Source: Turritopsis dohrnii (taxonomy: Eukaryota; Cnidaria; Hydrozoa; Anthoathecata; Oceaniidae). From it: 64,000 nt of DNA. The notes under the pieces are model-generated. The model did no database searches. It was not told where the DNA came from and worked only from the letters and a program-made list of their open reading frames with translations. The first letter of the stretch is position 1, and every line of letters starts with the position of its first letter. The position numbers and the translations under genes are program-made. The stretch covers positions 682,001 through 746,000 of the forward strand of contig BQMF02000032.1 of the NCBI GenBank assembly GCA_027922465.2, read 5' to 3'. Below are positions 48,601 through 63,600 of the stretch, piece after piece.

Positions 48601-51600
48601 CCCCCTGATAAATTCCGTCAGGCCACCAAAAATTCTAAAACCAATGATGCCAATGGCCCGACCTGACACCCAGACAAAATCTTAAGATTAGATACTGACT
48701 TGCACTTTTGTTGTGCTTATTTTGTTGTGCTTATTTTAGGGGCGATTTGAGCCCAACCAAGCTAAATACTTCAGCTCCTTACAAGAACAAAGAAATTAGC
48801 CAGCAAAAACAACTACTTGACTTTGTGTGTTATGCAGTAAACAAAAAATACAAATTCAATCAGCCAAGACACCCATGCAAAATTTTTTTAATTATAGAAT
48901 TTTTATTATGAAGCAGGCCGGGTCGTAAGAGGCATGTGATTGCACGGGCACGTCTCCACACACACCAAGACTTATTTACGCCTGTTCCAATCGCACGCCT
49001 AGCTTGTAATGACAAGTGTAATAACAAATGTATATTTAAAAGTCAACAAAAATCTGTCCCAAAATGTTGAAACTCAAAGTTTTGCTTTGGAAATTGTTCA
49101 TTTGCTGCTATTAAATTTTACAATAATGGAACGAAACTTTGCTACCATTTTATTGAGGTCTCCAATCGCTTTGAAAAAAATCAGTGTTCACAAATTTTCT
49201 TCCAGTGGTAGTAAAAAACAAGTCTACTCCGCAAAATCCGTTGAGGAATGAAAAAGGAGTTTTGTGCATGCGATCTTATAATGATAGCGGCTAATGCGAA
49301 TACCGCATTAAAACACCCATGGACTCCTCCTACTACTACTACTCCAGTCGAAATGGCAATGACTTACATTGATTGGTGTTTTATGATTAGACCCTATTTA
49401 CACTAACTAATCATTTTCATCAAATTTATCGTTTATGCCTGTTTTCCACCAGTCAGATACCTCAAAAAACACCATAAAGGAACTTTTTTTGGAACTTTAA
49501 GTAAAATTTTGAAAGCGTTTGTTTGACAAGTAAATTAGCTGTTACCATTTTTTTGCGCCATCTGGCTCTTATGTATTATTAATTGTATTATGTAATTTTC
49601 TCTTTCTTTTTAACTTTTTTTAACGTTCTTTTAAGTTACAAAAGTATTCGCAAGAGTTGCAATTTCAAAAAAATATTTTTTATTAAAAAATTAGCCAGCC
49701 AGGTAGTGACGAGTTAATGGAACTTCAAACCAAAACGATGAAGAGTAACACAATTCTTTTTAATTTTCAGGTTTTATTTTTCCTCTTTATTATCTTTTGA
49801 ATAAATGTTATCTACCATCAAAGTTATCTTTAGAGTTAACATTTTACGTTCAATCTTCAAAAACATTGTTTTGTTTTATTTCTTGTTACATTCATTCTCT
49901 GTAAAAATCTCATTATTTTTACATGTAATGACACATTTCAAATTTGACTTGATTATCATACAGAATGAAGATCGTCGCACATCTGTCAAAAATTTACATG
50001 AGCGCACCCCATAATTGATATTGTCAATAAAGGCGTGCAATGACCACACGTCTGCTAATTTTCTTACAACCAGGCCTGATGAAGGGTCATCTACACGAAA
50101 ATCACTGTTCAATAGATTGTAAGTTTAGGAAGGGCTCAAATTGTAGATCTTTTGGGTTGGGCCTCTTGCTTTGAATAACCCTGTTCATGAAAGGTCATTA
50201 CTTCACCTTCAATTAAATACAGGAGAGCAAGATCAAATTGTTTTTTAAATTGTGATAATTACCTCGACGGATTCTGATGTGGCCGCTTGAAAAGGTTTAT
50301 AATTCTAAAAGAAGGAAGAAAACTCAAGATGAAAACAACAATTAAATGAACTAGATCAAAAATATTATTGTGTGGAACTCACTTGGCAGTTCTTGCTCGT
50401 TCACTGGTGGGCATAGTCCGATATTGTGTACACAGCCAAACCATAGCACAAATGCACAAAGCTGGCCGTTTGTTCTTAAACCCCTCACACACTTTCTGCA
50501 GGGCATCAGTTGTAAAATGACGTCGCAAGTGGGCTTGGGTTAGCTCCTTCACAATCATCCCAACACTCCAACATAATTCGTTCCACCGTGCTTGACTTTA
50601 ATCATACAAAAAACATTTTCTACATCACAGTTATCTCATGTTATGTAGAACAAGGTAAACATTTGTGAAAAACTTTTATTGCTTTGAAGAAGAAGACAAA
50701 CTTACTTGACAGGAGGATGGTACGTTTGAATCATTGGTTCCATTATCTTATCAAATAAACCTTGATTATACATTTTCCGACATGTTACATCTGTGCCCTT
50801 CCTTTGCCATGTCATATAAAAGCTTGTCTCTAGACTAGGAGGTACATCAATGAAGACCTACAAAATAGGTCACCTTTATGTCATTACAGGAGCAGAAAAT
50901 GCAATCGAGAAATACAAATAATAACTTTTTATTACTGGTTCTTTTTCCCAAGTCGGTTAGACTAAAATTGACTGATTTTAAGTTTATAACAAATTGACAT
51001 ACTTTGTTTATTACTGTTTATCATTGAGGAAACCCTGTGGAATGCCAACAAAATAGTTCAAAAGAGCTTATTTCAAATAATTCCTCTTTATTTCTTAAAA
51101 GAACAGAATGTGATGTCATAAAAGTGTTAAAGAACACTTTGAACTTTTCTCAATAAAATGATTTCAGCACAAAGTTTACTGTATAAGACAACCATCTGCA
51201 TAAAATAGTCAATTTTTTATTGTCCCTAAAGTATTCATTCTACACAAGTTTGATTGGTCTACTAATTTATAGTGCTTAGACATTTTATTATTATGAGCTG
51301 AAATCCATTCACGTTTACCAATACATCCATTTCTTCTATTTTCAGGAATTTTGGTGCTTGTTACATGACCTCAATTTCCCATTGAAACGACATGTTTTAA
51401 TAAAACAATTAATTTTTAATAGCATATAGTGTAATAGCATATACCATCATTCTTATTCTGTTCAATTTTGATGATGAATTTATTGCTGTGCTGTTGGAGA
51501 AAAAGAATGTTTTTTTCTGTTATGACCTTGTATTATAGAAGCTGCAGATTTTTTTCAGTGTCAACCAGCAGTCGACTGGAAAGCAGTCAACCAGAAACGT

Positions 51601-54600
51601 GATGCCAATAACTATATAGAGATCCATTGCACCCTTAAACTAATAGCAGAATGTAAATTCTTCTACTTAGCTAAATTTAAAAGGGCTTTAAGAACATATC
51701 AACAGGTACAACAGAAGCAAAACTAAATGTGTTGAAATGCTTCCTAATTATGTGAAAAGGAATTTGGCATGAAAGTATTAGTTAACTTACTTTGTCACCA
51801 AACTTCGCCTCGATAAAACACAGCAGAAGAAATGAATTGTTGAAGAGATCAGCACGAAGATCAGCATTGTCTATTGTCATGACAAAACAAAACAACTACA
51901 ACATCAAGAAAATAATATGTCTGAATATCATGAAGGTTTAGAATGATTGCTTACTATCTTTCAAATCAGATGGCTTTTCAGCAAATTGATTCAAACTGTT
52001 ATGAAGAGAACAAAATTACTGTGCAGTAACATTTAGTGACATTCAAGTAACACTTTTTATTTACTTAACAAAACAAATTCCAATACATTTTCAGAGACAC
52101 TTTTAACATCATCAATCTCCACAACGTCAAAAGTAAAAGATGGATATAAATTAACCAACCTTATCAACACTGTGATCAGAGAAGACAGGGAGCTACTGGC
52201 TGCAAATGTACTTAAGACTAAAATCAAGTCAGGCATGTTGAGAAGAGCTATTAACTCTTGACCAATTCGTTCTTTATTCTCTTCGATAGGCAGTTGTAAT
52301 GTTTTTAGAATATCTTCACATTTCTTGGTTGCTGCGACTAATTTGTAAACAGTATTGTCTGACACCTGTTTCTTTTCTGGATGATTCTTTAATAGCTGCT
52401 CACATTGCTTTCCATCAATCCCTTTTATTGTTTGGCATTGCATTACAAATACTCTAAACGAGTCACATCTGAAAAAGAAATTATCATCCCCCTCTCAAAA
52501 AAGGCTCATATTGGGAACAACTACTTTGAAGCACCAAACAAAGAACCATAAAAATATTTTACCCTAAGTAATTATCAATATCATTGTGTCGTAAGCAAGA
52601 AATTTGTTGCAGTGCAGAAAACATAACAGAGTGATCACCGTGTAGTCGGATATGCTTCTCTTCCATGTCACAAAATATGTGAGGCAACTGTGAAAAAGAA
52701 ATAAGCAAAGAAAGCGGAGATAAGGGTTCCGTTAAACCTTTTTAAAACAAAAAAAAAAAAAAAATGGTTACTCAATGTTTTTCATCTTTTCATCAGTTAA
52801 AAAAAAGACATACTACCAAATATAATATCATCACAAACCTTGATAAACATGAAAGCAGAGAATATTGTGATTTCAAATGTGTCTGTTTTTATAAGAATGT
52901 TGCTGATCGAGAAGCGATATAAATCCAAGTATAATTGATACAAAGAGAGATTCTAAAGAAGACTTTCAATTTTATTTTACAGATACATCATTAGCTGTAG
53001 TTCCATTCAAGCTAACAACTAGCCATAACTTCAAACTCTGTAACTATGTAAATGGATTTGAAATGTTCTCATTATTACAATATTTTAGGATTCGTACATT
53101 TCATCATTTCATCAACAGACACCTGGATACAAGTGGGAATCCTATGCCTTTCAAACAGACTTTCAATACATTACATTTTACATTTCAATTTATACACATG
53201 TTAAGTATCAGCATAAAAATACAGGAAAGTTTTGTTTTTTACAATGACATGATATCCTCAAATGTTTTAGTTGGAGGATACACAGGAACATAAAGGATTT
53301 TACAGACTTCCCACAGGCTTTCAATAACATTACATCAACTTCCTATCTCATACACTTTCTTCTGTCAGATCACTACTCCATTTAAATCTAGTATGGATAA
53401 TTATTTCTACAAACAAAATAAGATGTCTGAGTACCAAACAAATCTTTAAGAGATTCTATTATTAAGCTCGCTCAGTGAGTAAAACCTCTTGAAAGTTATA
53501 TTTCATTAAAATACAAGAATCCAGTAGTACTTATTATCTTGATTTATGAGACTATAAATGTCAAAGTAACAAGACGCTGAACTCAAAGTACATTGACAAG
53601 CACACAATCCATATGCGAAAGAGTATTTGTTTACCTCCATCTTCATAACATTATCATAGAGGCAGCAAATCTTGGCAGTAGGTGATGCGAGATATTCAGT
53701 TATCTACATGAACATAGAAACGGTTCGTTTGCTTAGTCAGTCACAAAGGATGTATTCCCACCCAATCTATTCTGTTTATAGGTTACTGTGATAAGCAATC
53801 ATAATAATGTCATTGCAGTTATAATATTCTGTACTAGTATCCCGTATAAAATTTTTTTACCATTTTAAATCACGATGATCCAAAGTTGGCAAAAAATTAA
53901 ATCACTGAAAGGTGACTGGAAAAAGCACTCACTGAAGTTGTAGAGCTCGAAAACTGATAAAAAAATGCAAGGGGGGTCGTTTTAATACAATAATAAAATG
54001 TTAAAAATGGTTTAGATGATAAAATGTCTCATTAGAATGTCAAGTATAACTTTACTATTTACATTTTAGCAGCTGATGTGAAGTATACATAATTCTCTTT
54101 AGAAGATTAATCTTCCCTCCTCTCACTATACAGATCCTTACTATGAGCATTTAAATGCACAGGCAATGTTAGGCTTTTAAATCACTTCTACACACTTTTA
54201 TTAGATTTCTGCAAAAGCAAGAAATCTATTAAAACCGGCTTTGGTTATTCTTTTTCTTACTGTCCAAACCTAGCGATTTTTTTTAAATTTAGTGTGTGCA
54301 TTTACATGAAATCATGAAAGCACCGTGCATTGCATGTCAATGAAGAAACACTTTTAGACTTACAAAAGTTTCTTTGATTAATATTAAATGGATTTTTAAA
54401 GAAGATATACATATTTTAAGATGAAAAAAGAAAATTTATAAAAGAAACTAATTATTTTGGACTGTGATTATTCTTTTCCAACTAAAAAGAAGTTCTCAAC
54501 ATTTTGTAAACAGAAGAGTCAATAAATGTATATATATAAAAACACATACATGTGCCTTCCGTAGTGCAGTTGCTTGACGCATTCGGCTGTTAACCAAAAG

Positions 54601-57600
54601 GTTGGTGGTTCGAGCCCACCCAGAATTGACTTATGTATAATTATATAAGTTTGTTAGTGTATTAATTATGCTTTCGCAATGCACAGTGTGCATTTGTATA
54701 TAGTTGTTCAAAAATCACTCAACTTTTTTTTCAAATTTCAAAAATGTCATAAAATATTTTATTTTTCATGCTTCAGCTGATTTTGCAGAAATCTTTATGC
54801 CTGTAAGTGCATCTTGTTTAGTTTTAGGGCTGTAAAGTTTACAGATTCTCTCAGGTTAGGTTTTATCACTGATTAGCTATCTGACAGTTTAAAAACAAGT
54901 CAACTCTACAGAAAACTTTCCTTGTTGACAACATTAAAGTCTTTATTCTAGATTGTAACCCTGGTCAACCCTCAAACACCAAAAAAACTAATATGATAAC
55001 AAGTCAATCATAAACACCTGAAATTGGAGAAATGTGTGAAGAGACCGACTGGGACTTGCTGGCTTGGATGTTCCATCCCAACTTAATGATTTAGAAGCAT
55101 TATTGAATCTAGAAAAACAAACAGAAAAGAATGAAAAAATCAAACACATCAAATAAAATATGTTTTTAAGCCATTGAAACCTTGTAATTAGATTCATCAA
55201 CTGTTTGAAGAGACCGTCATAGGTGACATAGTAGGCATGACTGATTATCTTCTCGTGTTGAAAAGAGAGCAAATCTCTTATTTGGGCTTGAAGTGTTGAT
55301 ATCTTGTCTTCTAAAAGGAGCCAAGATTTCATTATGAAAAGAAAATCACAAAACAGCATCAGAGCTCCTTCAAAAGAACACCCTTGATTATAAAGATAAT
55401 TACTTCCTTAAGGAGAGAGTGCCAATTATATTATAATACATAACTTTTTCCCCAAAAAGCTTATTTTAAGATTGCTCTTCATATGAACAGAATTTATAAG
55501 TTAGAAAAATTGCTGACCTTGGAAAAAACAAATAATGAAACCATAAAGACACTTTCCAAATTTTGTAAAAAATAAACAGTATCAAATACAAATTGATTAA
55601 AATTTTTAAAAAAAGTTTTTTTAAGCTGTGCCAATATATGCGAACCGTCTTTAGGTAGGAAGTATTTTTACACTAATAAAACAATTAATTTTGGATCCAG
55701 CCTTATAAGACAAAATTTGGCAGTTGTGATTGTTCTGCTTATGTAAATAAAGATCTTAAAAATAAAATAATGAGTGAGAACTTTTTTGTGGAGACCCAAA
55801 CTTTATACCTTCTTACAATGTTTTACCAAGGCCAGTCTTACATGCTGCACTTATATCATTCTCTGAACAGCAAATGAAACAAAATTGATAGCAAGACATC
55901 ACTTAGTTAACAAGAAAAATTTTGATTATTTTTTTTTTTTTCATATTCTTTGTCTGCTATTATTACATGTTCAAATAGGAAATGTTCTTAAAGACTGTCC
56001 AAAAATCAGTTCAGCTTCAGATTGTTTAGGCACAGTTTGATGTTTATCATATGGTAAAATTCCAACCTGGCTTCTCTTATAAACAGTGAGTAAGCATTGG
56101 TGAATTATGGTGTATAGTTTTTCAAGTATTATGGTCACAATTCTTTGAAAGAATTTCTGAAAACTTTTCCTTTAACTCTTAAAGTGATTTCAGAGGGATT
56201 TCCTGGCTGAGACTGAAACTGACCGTTAGGATAGTTTTCTAGAAGATACCTACAGAAAAGGAAGCCTGGTTCTACCTTTAAATAAAAGTTTCCCAACATA
56301 GTTGATGTCTTCAAAACCCTCTTCACAAATCAGTTTTTGTAGTGTACTTTGTGATTTTCTAATTACATGTACACAAAGCTCTGGATCTGGCGATGTGAAA
56401 GTAGAATCAATCATACACTGAAATATAACAAGTAATAAAATCTTTAATGCAAACAAACTCAGCACAATGTTAGCATGTATTTCAAAAAGTGGCACAAAGG
56501 AATTATTCTTTTTGTAATCAAAAAGCTTTCTTTAGTTTCCACAGAAAATATTTGTGAATGCTAAATCATTAAGTGTTGTCCTTAAAGGAGAATTAACATC
56601 AAAATTAAGTAATGGTTTTTGTTAAATATATCGATTCTAAATTGGACAAGGTGACTTTATACAAAGTTTCATTTAATTTACACAATTCTTTCGTTAGTTA
56701 TCAAAGTTTAGAGTTTAATCAAAAATCATAAATATGATGTCACAGTTGCACTTAGATATCTGTAGTTTTTACAAATCATATAAATAGAGTAGAAGAGGAA
56801 AGTTTGCTCTCTTTATGCTTTTATGCATTATCTAACACAAGGCATGGTTTACTCTAGCTTTTTTAATATTTTTAAAGTTTCTTTTAAAAATATAACTAAA
56901 AAGATTTGGTAGTGTGTTCGGAGACTTGCACATTCAAAAAAGATCTTTGCGATTTTTCTTCTTAGTTGACCTGGTTTCTCTTTAAAATGTCTAAAAGTAT
57001 TTACCTGATTTCTAAATTTCTTAGAAAGCAGTGGGAATTACGATCATGATTATGTTTCTATCTATTAAAACAAGATTCGCAAAAATGCGACTATATATTT
57101 CCCCAAAGTTGCAAACATTTTACCAATTATTGTGTGTACATTGATAACCATGAAAAAATGTATCGTTAAATAATTACAGTATAACTACCATCGACCTGAT
57201 ACTCAGGTTGAATTTAATGCCACAAAAAAACTTACTTTGAAGTTATTATGAAATGAAATTGTTCACGGTCAAATGATAAGGTTTCTCTTAAAATTTTTTG
57301 CTGAGGAGTTAAAAAGTGACTGAGAATCTACTATGGACACGTAGCTAAAAATTAGAAGACCTAAATGCGAATAATATTTTCCCTTCTGCATATCAACAAA
57401 CTCATCAATGTGTAAGACAATTTCATCTTAATATAAGATGTATGATCTTTATTGTTGCAGAAGCTTGACAAGTTTCCTATTTGTAACTCAAATAAAATTT
57501 CTTACAACATTATACAATCAAATTTGTATACAGGATTTCTGTACAAAAGAAGAAAAGAAAATTGTTAAACCTAATTTTGATACCACAGTTTACTTTGGGG

Positions 57601-60600
57601 TAGACATATAAGCAAATAACTATCAAAAGTAATCAAAATCTCTACTAACAAATATTACATGTAACATTTCAAATTAGGACAGAATAGTTATTCTTTTAAA
57701 AAAGATGGCCTTAGAGTGCGTTAAGAGCCGTAGTGACCTCAAACTAGTTTGAAATTTTTAGCTGTTTGAAATCGCCATTCTGTTGAATGAGAAATTTCGA
57801 TACGGTCTTGGAGAGTTTTGTCGAGTAAAAATCGAAACAATAGATTTACTAGTTTCTAGCTCTCTATACGAGTGCATTTTTACACGAGAGCTATATTGAA
57901 CTCACATCGGTTTGGGATTTCAATACGGGTAGAAATATTTTCTATGTACGATGGAATAAATTTAGCACATTCTATATTTTTATTTCATGTGTCAGCAAAA
58001 TTTAATTAACATGCACATGCTTGTTAACACATTTTATGATAAAACAATGAAATGTGAAAACTTTCACACCTTTCCAAGCTGTATCACGGGTAAAATATTT
58101 GTACAGCTGTTATCATGTAAACATCGCTAAAGGTTTGACCAGGAACCGTAGTGAAATAATTACCCATATCGAAACTCGTAACAGGAGGATTGAAATTTCA
58201 AACCGGTTTGAGTTCACTAAGGCTCTCATGTAAACACACTCTTAAAATGGCAATTTATAAAACTAAATTCAAGTATTCAGAATAACAGATTTATTTTGTG
58301 TTTACTTTGTAGTAAAAATGACCTTCATATATAAATCCCAAATGGAAAAAAAAAACTTTAGTAATATATCCATAACCAAATCACTACATAGCTGAAAGTA
58401 GAAGTTCGTCTTGATTTAAATTACAGACTCTCATTTGTGTTGTGTTTCGAATTACGTTCGTTGTTCGTACAGGAAAATTGACAGTACATATATTAAATTT
58501 TGCAAAATAAAATATGATATACAGTATCAAAACAGTATACGTGATCATGGAATTCATCCATAGTAAACTATGTTTCCGTTGTTGGATTAAATGACTATAT
58601 AATACATTTTAAAATATTATACGTAATAGGTTTTCTGTACTTCTGGTTGCATATACGACATCATGTTTTTACTAGCTATTTTCGTATGTACTTTTTGAAA
58701 CTGGTTGAACTGGTCGTTCTCCCCACATGAAAAAGGTTTCCTTTGCTTTATGGTTGGTACATCGTGCTTTCAGTTCAGTTGAGCTCTACACATTATATCA
58801 GGATGTAAAATAAAAATAAATCTTCAGCCTGGCTATTGATAATGAATTTTCACCTTTGCACTGAAACCACGGTTTGCTGTTCGAAGCATAACTACCAATC
58901 ATCATAACAATGTTATAAACAAAAACAAAACATCATTGCACTGATACATCAATTTTTTCTGGTTTTACTCGTTCATTCAAAAGTTTTTACAAAGCTTTTC
59001 AAGACAACACTGAACTAAAACGATTCATTTCCATCATTTAACGTTTCATCTATTGAATCATTTTAAGAGCTAGCAGAAAAAAACAAAAATCTTCCACTCA
59101 TCTGCACTGACTGAAAAAAATGGCGTGCTGTAGACTAGCCTCTATTCTTATCTACTTTGGCGGCTAGGCGAAAATTCAATACCGAACCGCGGCTATAAAA
59201 GTGAACGGAGAAGGAGAAGAAGAAGGAGGAGAAGGAAAATGCCGGTTTTAACATATATTTCGTCCTACGGGGAAATATATAATTATAGTACAGACGACTT
59301 GAGTTAAGTTCGTTTTTGCTTTCATCACTCTCATTCTTGTTGCTTTTGCACACACATCAGAAAACTTCACTAACTTTAACTCATCATCCTTTAACCATCA
59401 TCTCGTTCTCCTGTATGTTAAATTGCCATCAAAACTTTCATTTGAGCTTTCCCAAGAGTAATCTTGAGAAGAAATGAGTCTGTACAAGACATGTTGCCAC
59501 TCACGACTTTCATTTAAAATGAATGAGTCTGACATTTCGTATGAAGAAATTCTAGTGCAACCTGTGGCGTCACAGTGAATTTTTTATCCTTTATTAAAGA
59601 CAAAATACGGTATTTCATAATATTTTATAAATAAACCTTTATTTAAATATACATAAGGAACAATTTAAGCCAAAGTTGTGTTTTTGATGTTAATTCTCCT
59701 TCTTTAAAGATAGTGTCTCCTAAAAAAATTAAAATTCCAAGATTTAAAGAGTTGTTATTGAAAATGAATTTGAATTGTTTATATGCTTAATAAACCATGA
59801 GTCAAGAAAGAACGATCTTCAGCTAAAAAGACTGTTCACACAAGGGAAGTAACAAGTTTTCATCATAAACTTGAAAAATCAACTTAAGGTTACGAGTAGT
59901 CTGGTGATTTTACATTTTGATATTCCTCCAAAACATGAAAGATAAGGAGTGGTGCACATTTTGAGACAAGACATTTAAATTGTAAAAAATGTATAATTAT
60001 ATAACAATAATTATATCATCAATTATGCATAATTAATTAATTCAGGGGTGAAAATACAATGAAAAATATTCTCTTCCATCACAATCTTGTTTTGATTTCA
60101 AAGCATGTTTACAATATTGTAAAACAACATGGTTGGCTGAAAAGCCTTTTTACGAAATTTGATTTAGAAATTCATCAGTGAAAATATATTTCCACAATAT
60201 CAAATTTTAATATTTTAGCAGACACTACTTTGAACCTCGAGGTATACTCTCTAATGGATGATAAATGCAATTTACTTTATTAAATATATGAAAACAACAA
60301 ACATATCAATGTAAATAGTAGACTTACAGAGTAAAGCAATTTGTAAATTTCAATAGTATTTTCAAGGAGCCAAAATGTAGCTCTAGTTATTGTGATGCAG
60401 ATTTTCGGAGGTGTTGATAATTCTGTATTACTTAAAAAACAATACACACAGCTGATATATACACAAAATTTGTACATCATAAGAGCACATTCTGCCAATT
60501 CAATTCTAATAGTTTTACCTCAGCAAAGCAATACATGTGTTGATGATGTCCAATGAAGATTCATAACATTTCATTTTTTTGCCATATGGATGCTGAGTGA

Positions 60601-63600
60601 AAGATATAATAATTTTAAGAAATATGGCATTTACACTGGAGCAGACTTTTATACTGGGTTTAGTCATCTGACTCAAAATAGAAGGAGTGAAAAAGAAATA
60701 ACAATTACTTTCCTTTGCCATTATTTAGTTTTAATTTAAGTCATAAACAACAAGTTTCTGAAAACTCAGAAATCGAAGGTTTTGTAATCCATCTGATTGA
60801 AATAGAATTACCTTTGTTAAACTTTCTATCACATCAACAGGAGAAAAGATCTATAAGGAATGCGAAACATCAAGTTACAGAAAAAACTGAAATAACTGGA
60901 AAGATATTAAAAACTGGGTGAATTTGAAATGATTGACCTACAGGGATTTTTCCAAGCACTTTCCAACTACCGTTTACAGGTAGTTAAAACTCAATCTTGA
61001 ATTGAGTTTAGAAACTCAATCATTCATTGTCAATTAAACATTTTTCAGCTCTTTAATGTGTAGTATTTAAAAACATGTTTTGAGAGAGTAATTAGGCCAT
61101 TATTCAACAAATATTCTGTTGCTAGGGAGAACAACCACCATTGCTAGGTAATTTTGAAGTTTCCTTTGTTATACGCATTCATTTCTTCACCTTACGAAAG
61201 AATATGAAAACGAAAGTGGTACCATAGGACTCGTTCTCATGTTATTCAATGAAATTAAAAAACACCTTAGTTCCCAACTCCCTTCGCATGCCTCTCATGA
61301 CAAGGCCTGTTTGTGTAGATTGAAATCTCTAAAATTGCGGAACTTCCTGGACTGTAAAACTCAATCATCCCTACGAAAAACGGGAGTAACCAAAAGTTCT
61401 TGGAAAAATCCCTGCTAGCATATATTGCATTATGTAGACGCACCTGCAATGCTAGACCATCCTTCAGATGCTTCAAAAATATTATGTTTTCAGTGGAAGC
61501 ATTGTAAGTTGCATGTACCAAGATATCTATAAAAAAGTAAAATGAAGTGGTGTAAATATACTTAGTTTATAGTCGCCTTGTTTTGTCCAGAAAATATCCT
61601 TTTTTCCCCATAAGATTTTTCTAGAGTTGATATATGATCCATATAAGACACACTATCCATCAAAACATTGCTGATCATGATGTGAATTGGTCATGTACAC
61701 AGTCAAAATATTGCAAAAAAAACCAAATATAATGCCTAATTAAGGTATAGATACTTAATAAGACTTGTATATATTAAGTCAAATTAGGGATCGTCTCAAA
61801 ATGTTCGTCCTGTAAAAGAACAAATTGGGACGAAAATTATCGTCCTTTTTGTTTTAATAAACAATTTTTTTCCGATTTTGTTGAAGTGAAATGGACGAAT
61901 TGGTGAAAAGTCGATTTTCATAAGGAACGAATTTGGCCGAATTAAGGACAGAATCAGGTCGAATTTAGGGTGAATTATTTGAATTATCATGAATAGCTTC
62001 ATTTATTTTAACCAACAAACTTGCTTGTTTACAGAAGTTTGCAAAAAACAATTTACATAATTATGTAAGTCAACGACAAATCACATGAAAAAGACAAAAA
62101 AAAGTTTAGTCTCACAATCTGTAACAAAGGACCCCGCTCAAAAATCAAAATTATACACAGCAATGATTCGCATGTGGTTTGTTTGACTTGTAATAGTAAA
62201 ATTAAAGAGACGTGTCTGGTTTACAGTCTTCTCATTATGAGGACCGCGATCACCCTAGCGCTCACTATAATGCTCCTAGAGCTAGCTCAGACGCGCTTTT
62301 AATCGTGCACGTAAATAGTCATTGTTAGAACTTTTAAAACTTTATCACTGAATATTTTTTTGTTCTTTTCGTCTCCATTTAAAACGAGTCTAATAATGTG
62401 TAATAAAAATAAACAAGCAACAACGATGGAAAACCATGAGGCTTTTCAATAGAATTTCCGATGGAAGATTTCAATGCAATAAAAAACATGCTCAACCTAT
62501 TATATTAGTTTTTGTGCTCAATTGATAATGAAACATAACTAGGTATATTAAGTGATCATTCACCAATTTGCTGTTGCTAGGGAGAACGACCACCATTGCT
62601 AAGGTCATTTTGAAATACTGTTCGTTATACGAATTCATTTCTTCACCTAACGAAAGAATATGAAAACATAAGTGGTACCATTATGATTTAATACCCAAAT
62701 TCGAGTGAAAGGTCGAAAAAAAGTAGGTGCGTGACATCGTGCACCTTGGGATAGTTTAACAGCGCGATCTGTCACGCTGCTACTGGTTTACATATTGAGA
62801 AGACCAGAGTCGAATGATGGAATATTTTTATAAAAACATTCCCATGTGATGTTTAAAGGACGAATGTAGGTCGAATTTGGGACGAATTTTGGATCGACTT
62901 TGGATCGAATTCATAAAACCGTACATTTTCAAAGTAACGATAAAAGGTCGAATCTAGTATAAATGTAGGACGAATATTACTATATTAAAAGATGATTTTG
63001 ATTGAATAAAGGATGAAAACAAAAAAGACGAATATAGACAAACATTTTGAGACGATCCCTTAGGCGAAACTGCAAATTAAGCTCCGAATGTACAAAGTAA
63101 AGAGTCCTAAGTTACAAATTAAATCAGATTGATAGTTACTACTTTCAAGTTGATTGTCCAGAACACTTACGTTTTTTCTATCAAATGTAAATAGAATTCG
63201 TTGAGATACAGATGAAGTGTGGTGAGTTCATCCGTAGTATTAAAGGCACAAAAGGCCGGTAGCACCAAAAGTAGCGAGCAAATTCTTGTGACTTTCGAAC
63301 ACTTTCCTTTTTTTCACAAAAAATATTTTGTGAATTTGCAGCTATTTTTTCATTTAATCAGTTGCTATGCTAGATAGTCATTATACAATCAGGTGTATTC
63401 AAATAATAGGAGAGTAGTAAAACAATATTATCAAGGCAATTCCTGATTATTTAAGCGACGGATTCTGGTCAAGTGGTCCTAACTGCTAACTGTTAAATGT
63501 ACCCTTCTTGTCGCAACCAATGTTGGGCATACATGCAATGTTGGGCTGAAATTAACTATGTTGGCTTCTTCACCTTAGCTTAGTTCTGGATGGCAGCCTT

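Noticed and set aside
52057..52443. Stand-alone 128-codon gene
   Set aside because: The frame is open upstream of the ATG to a splice acceptor at 52468 and is in phase with neighbouring exons, so it is exon 11 of the large - strand gene.
54551..54628. Functional tRNA-Asn gene
   Set aside because: Acceptor stem cannot pair and the D arm is degenerate, so it is listed as a pseudo-tRNA/SINE head instead.
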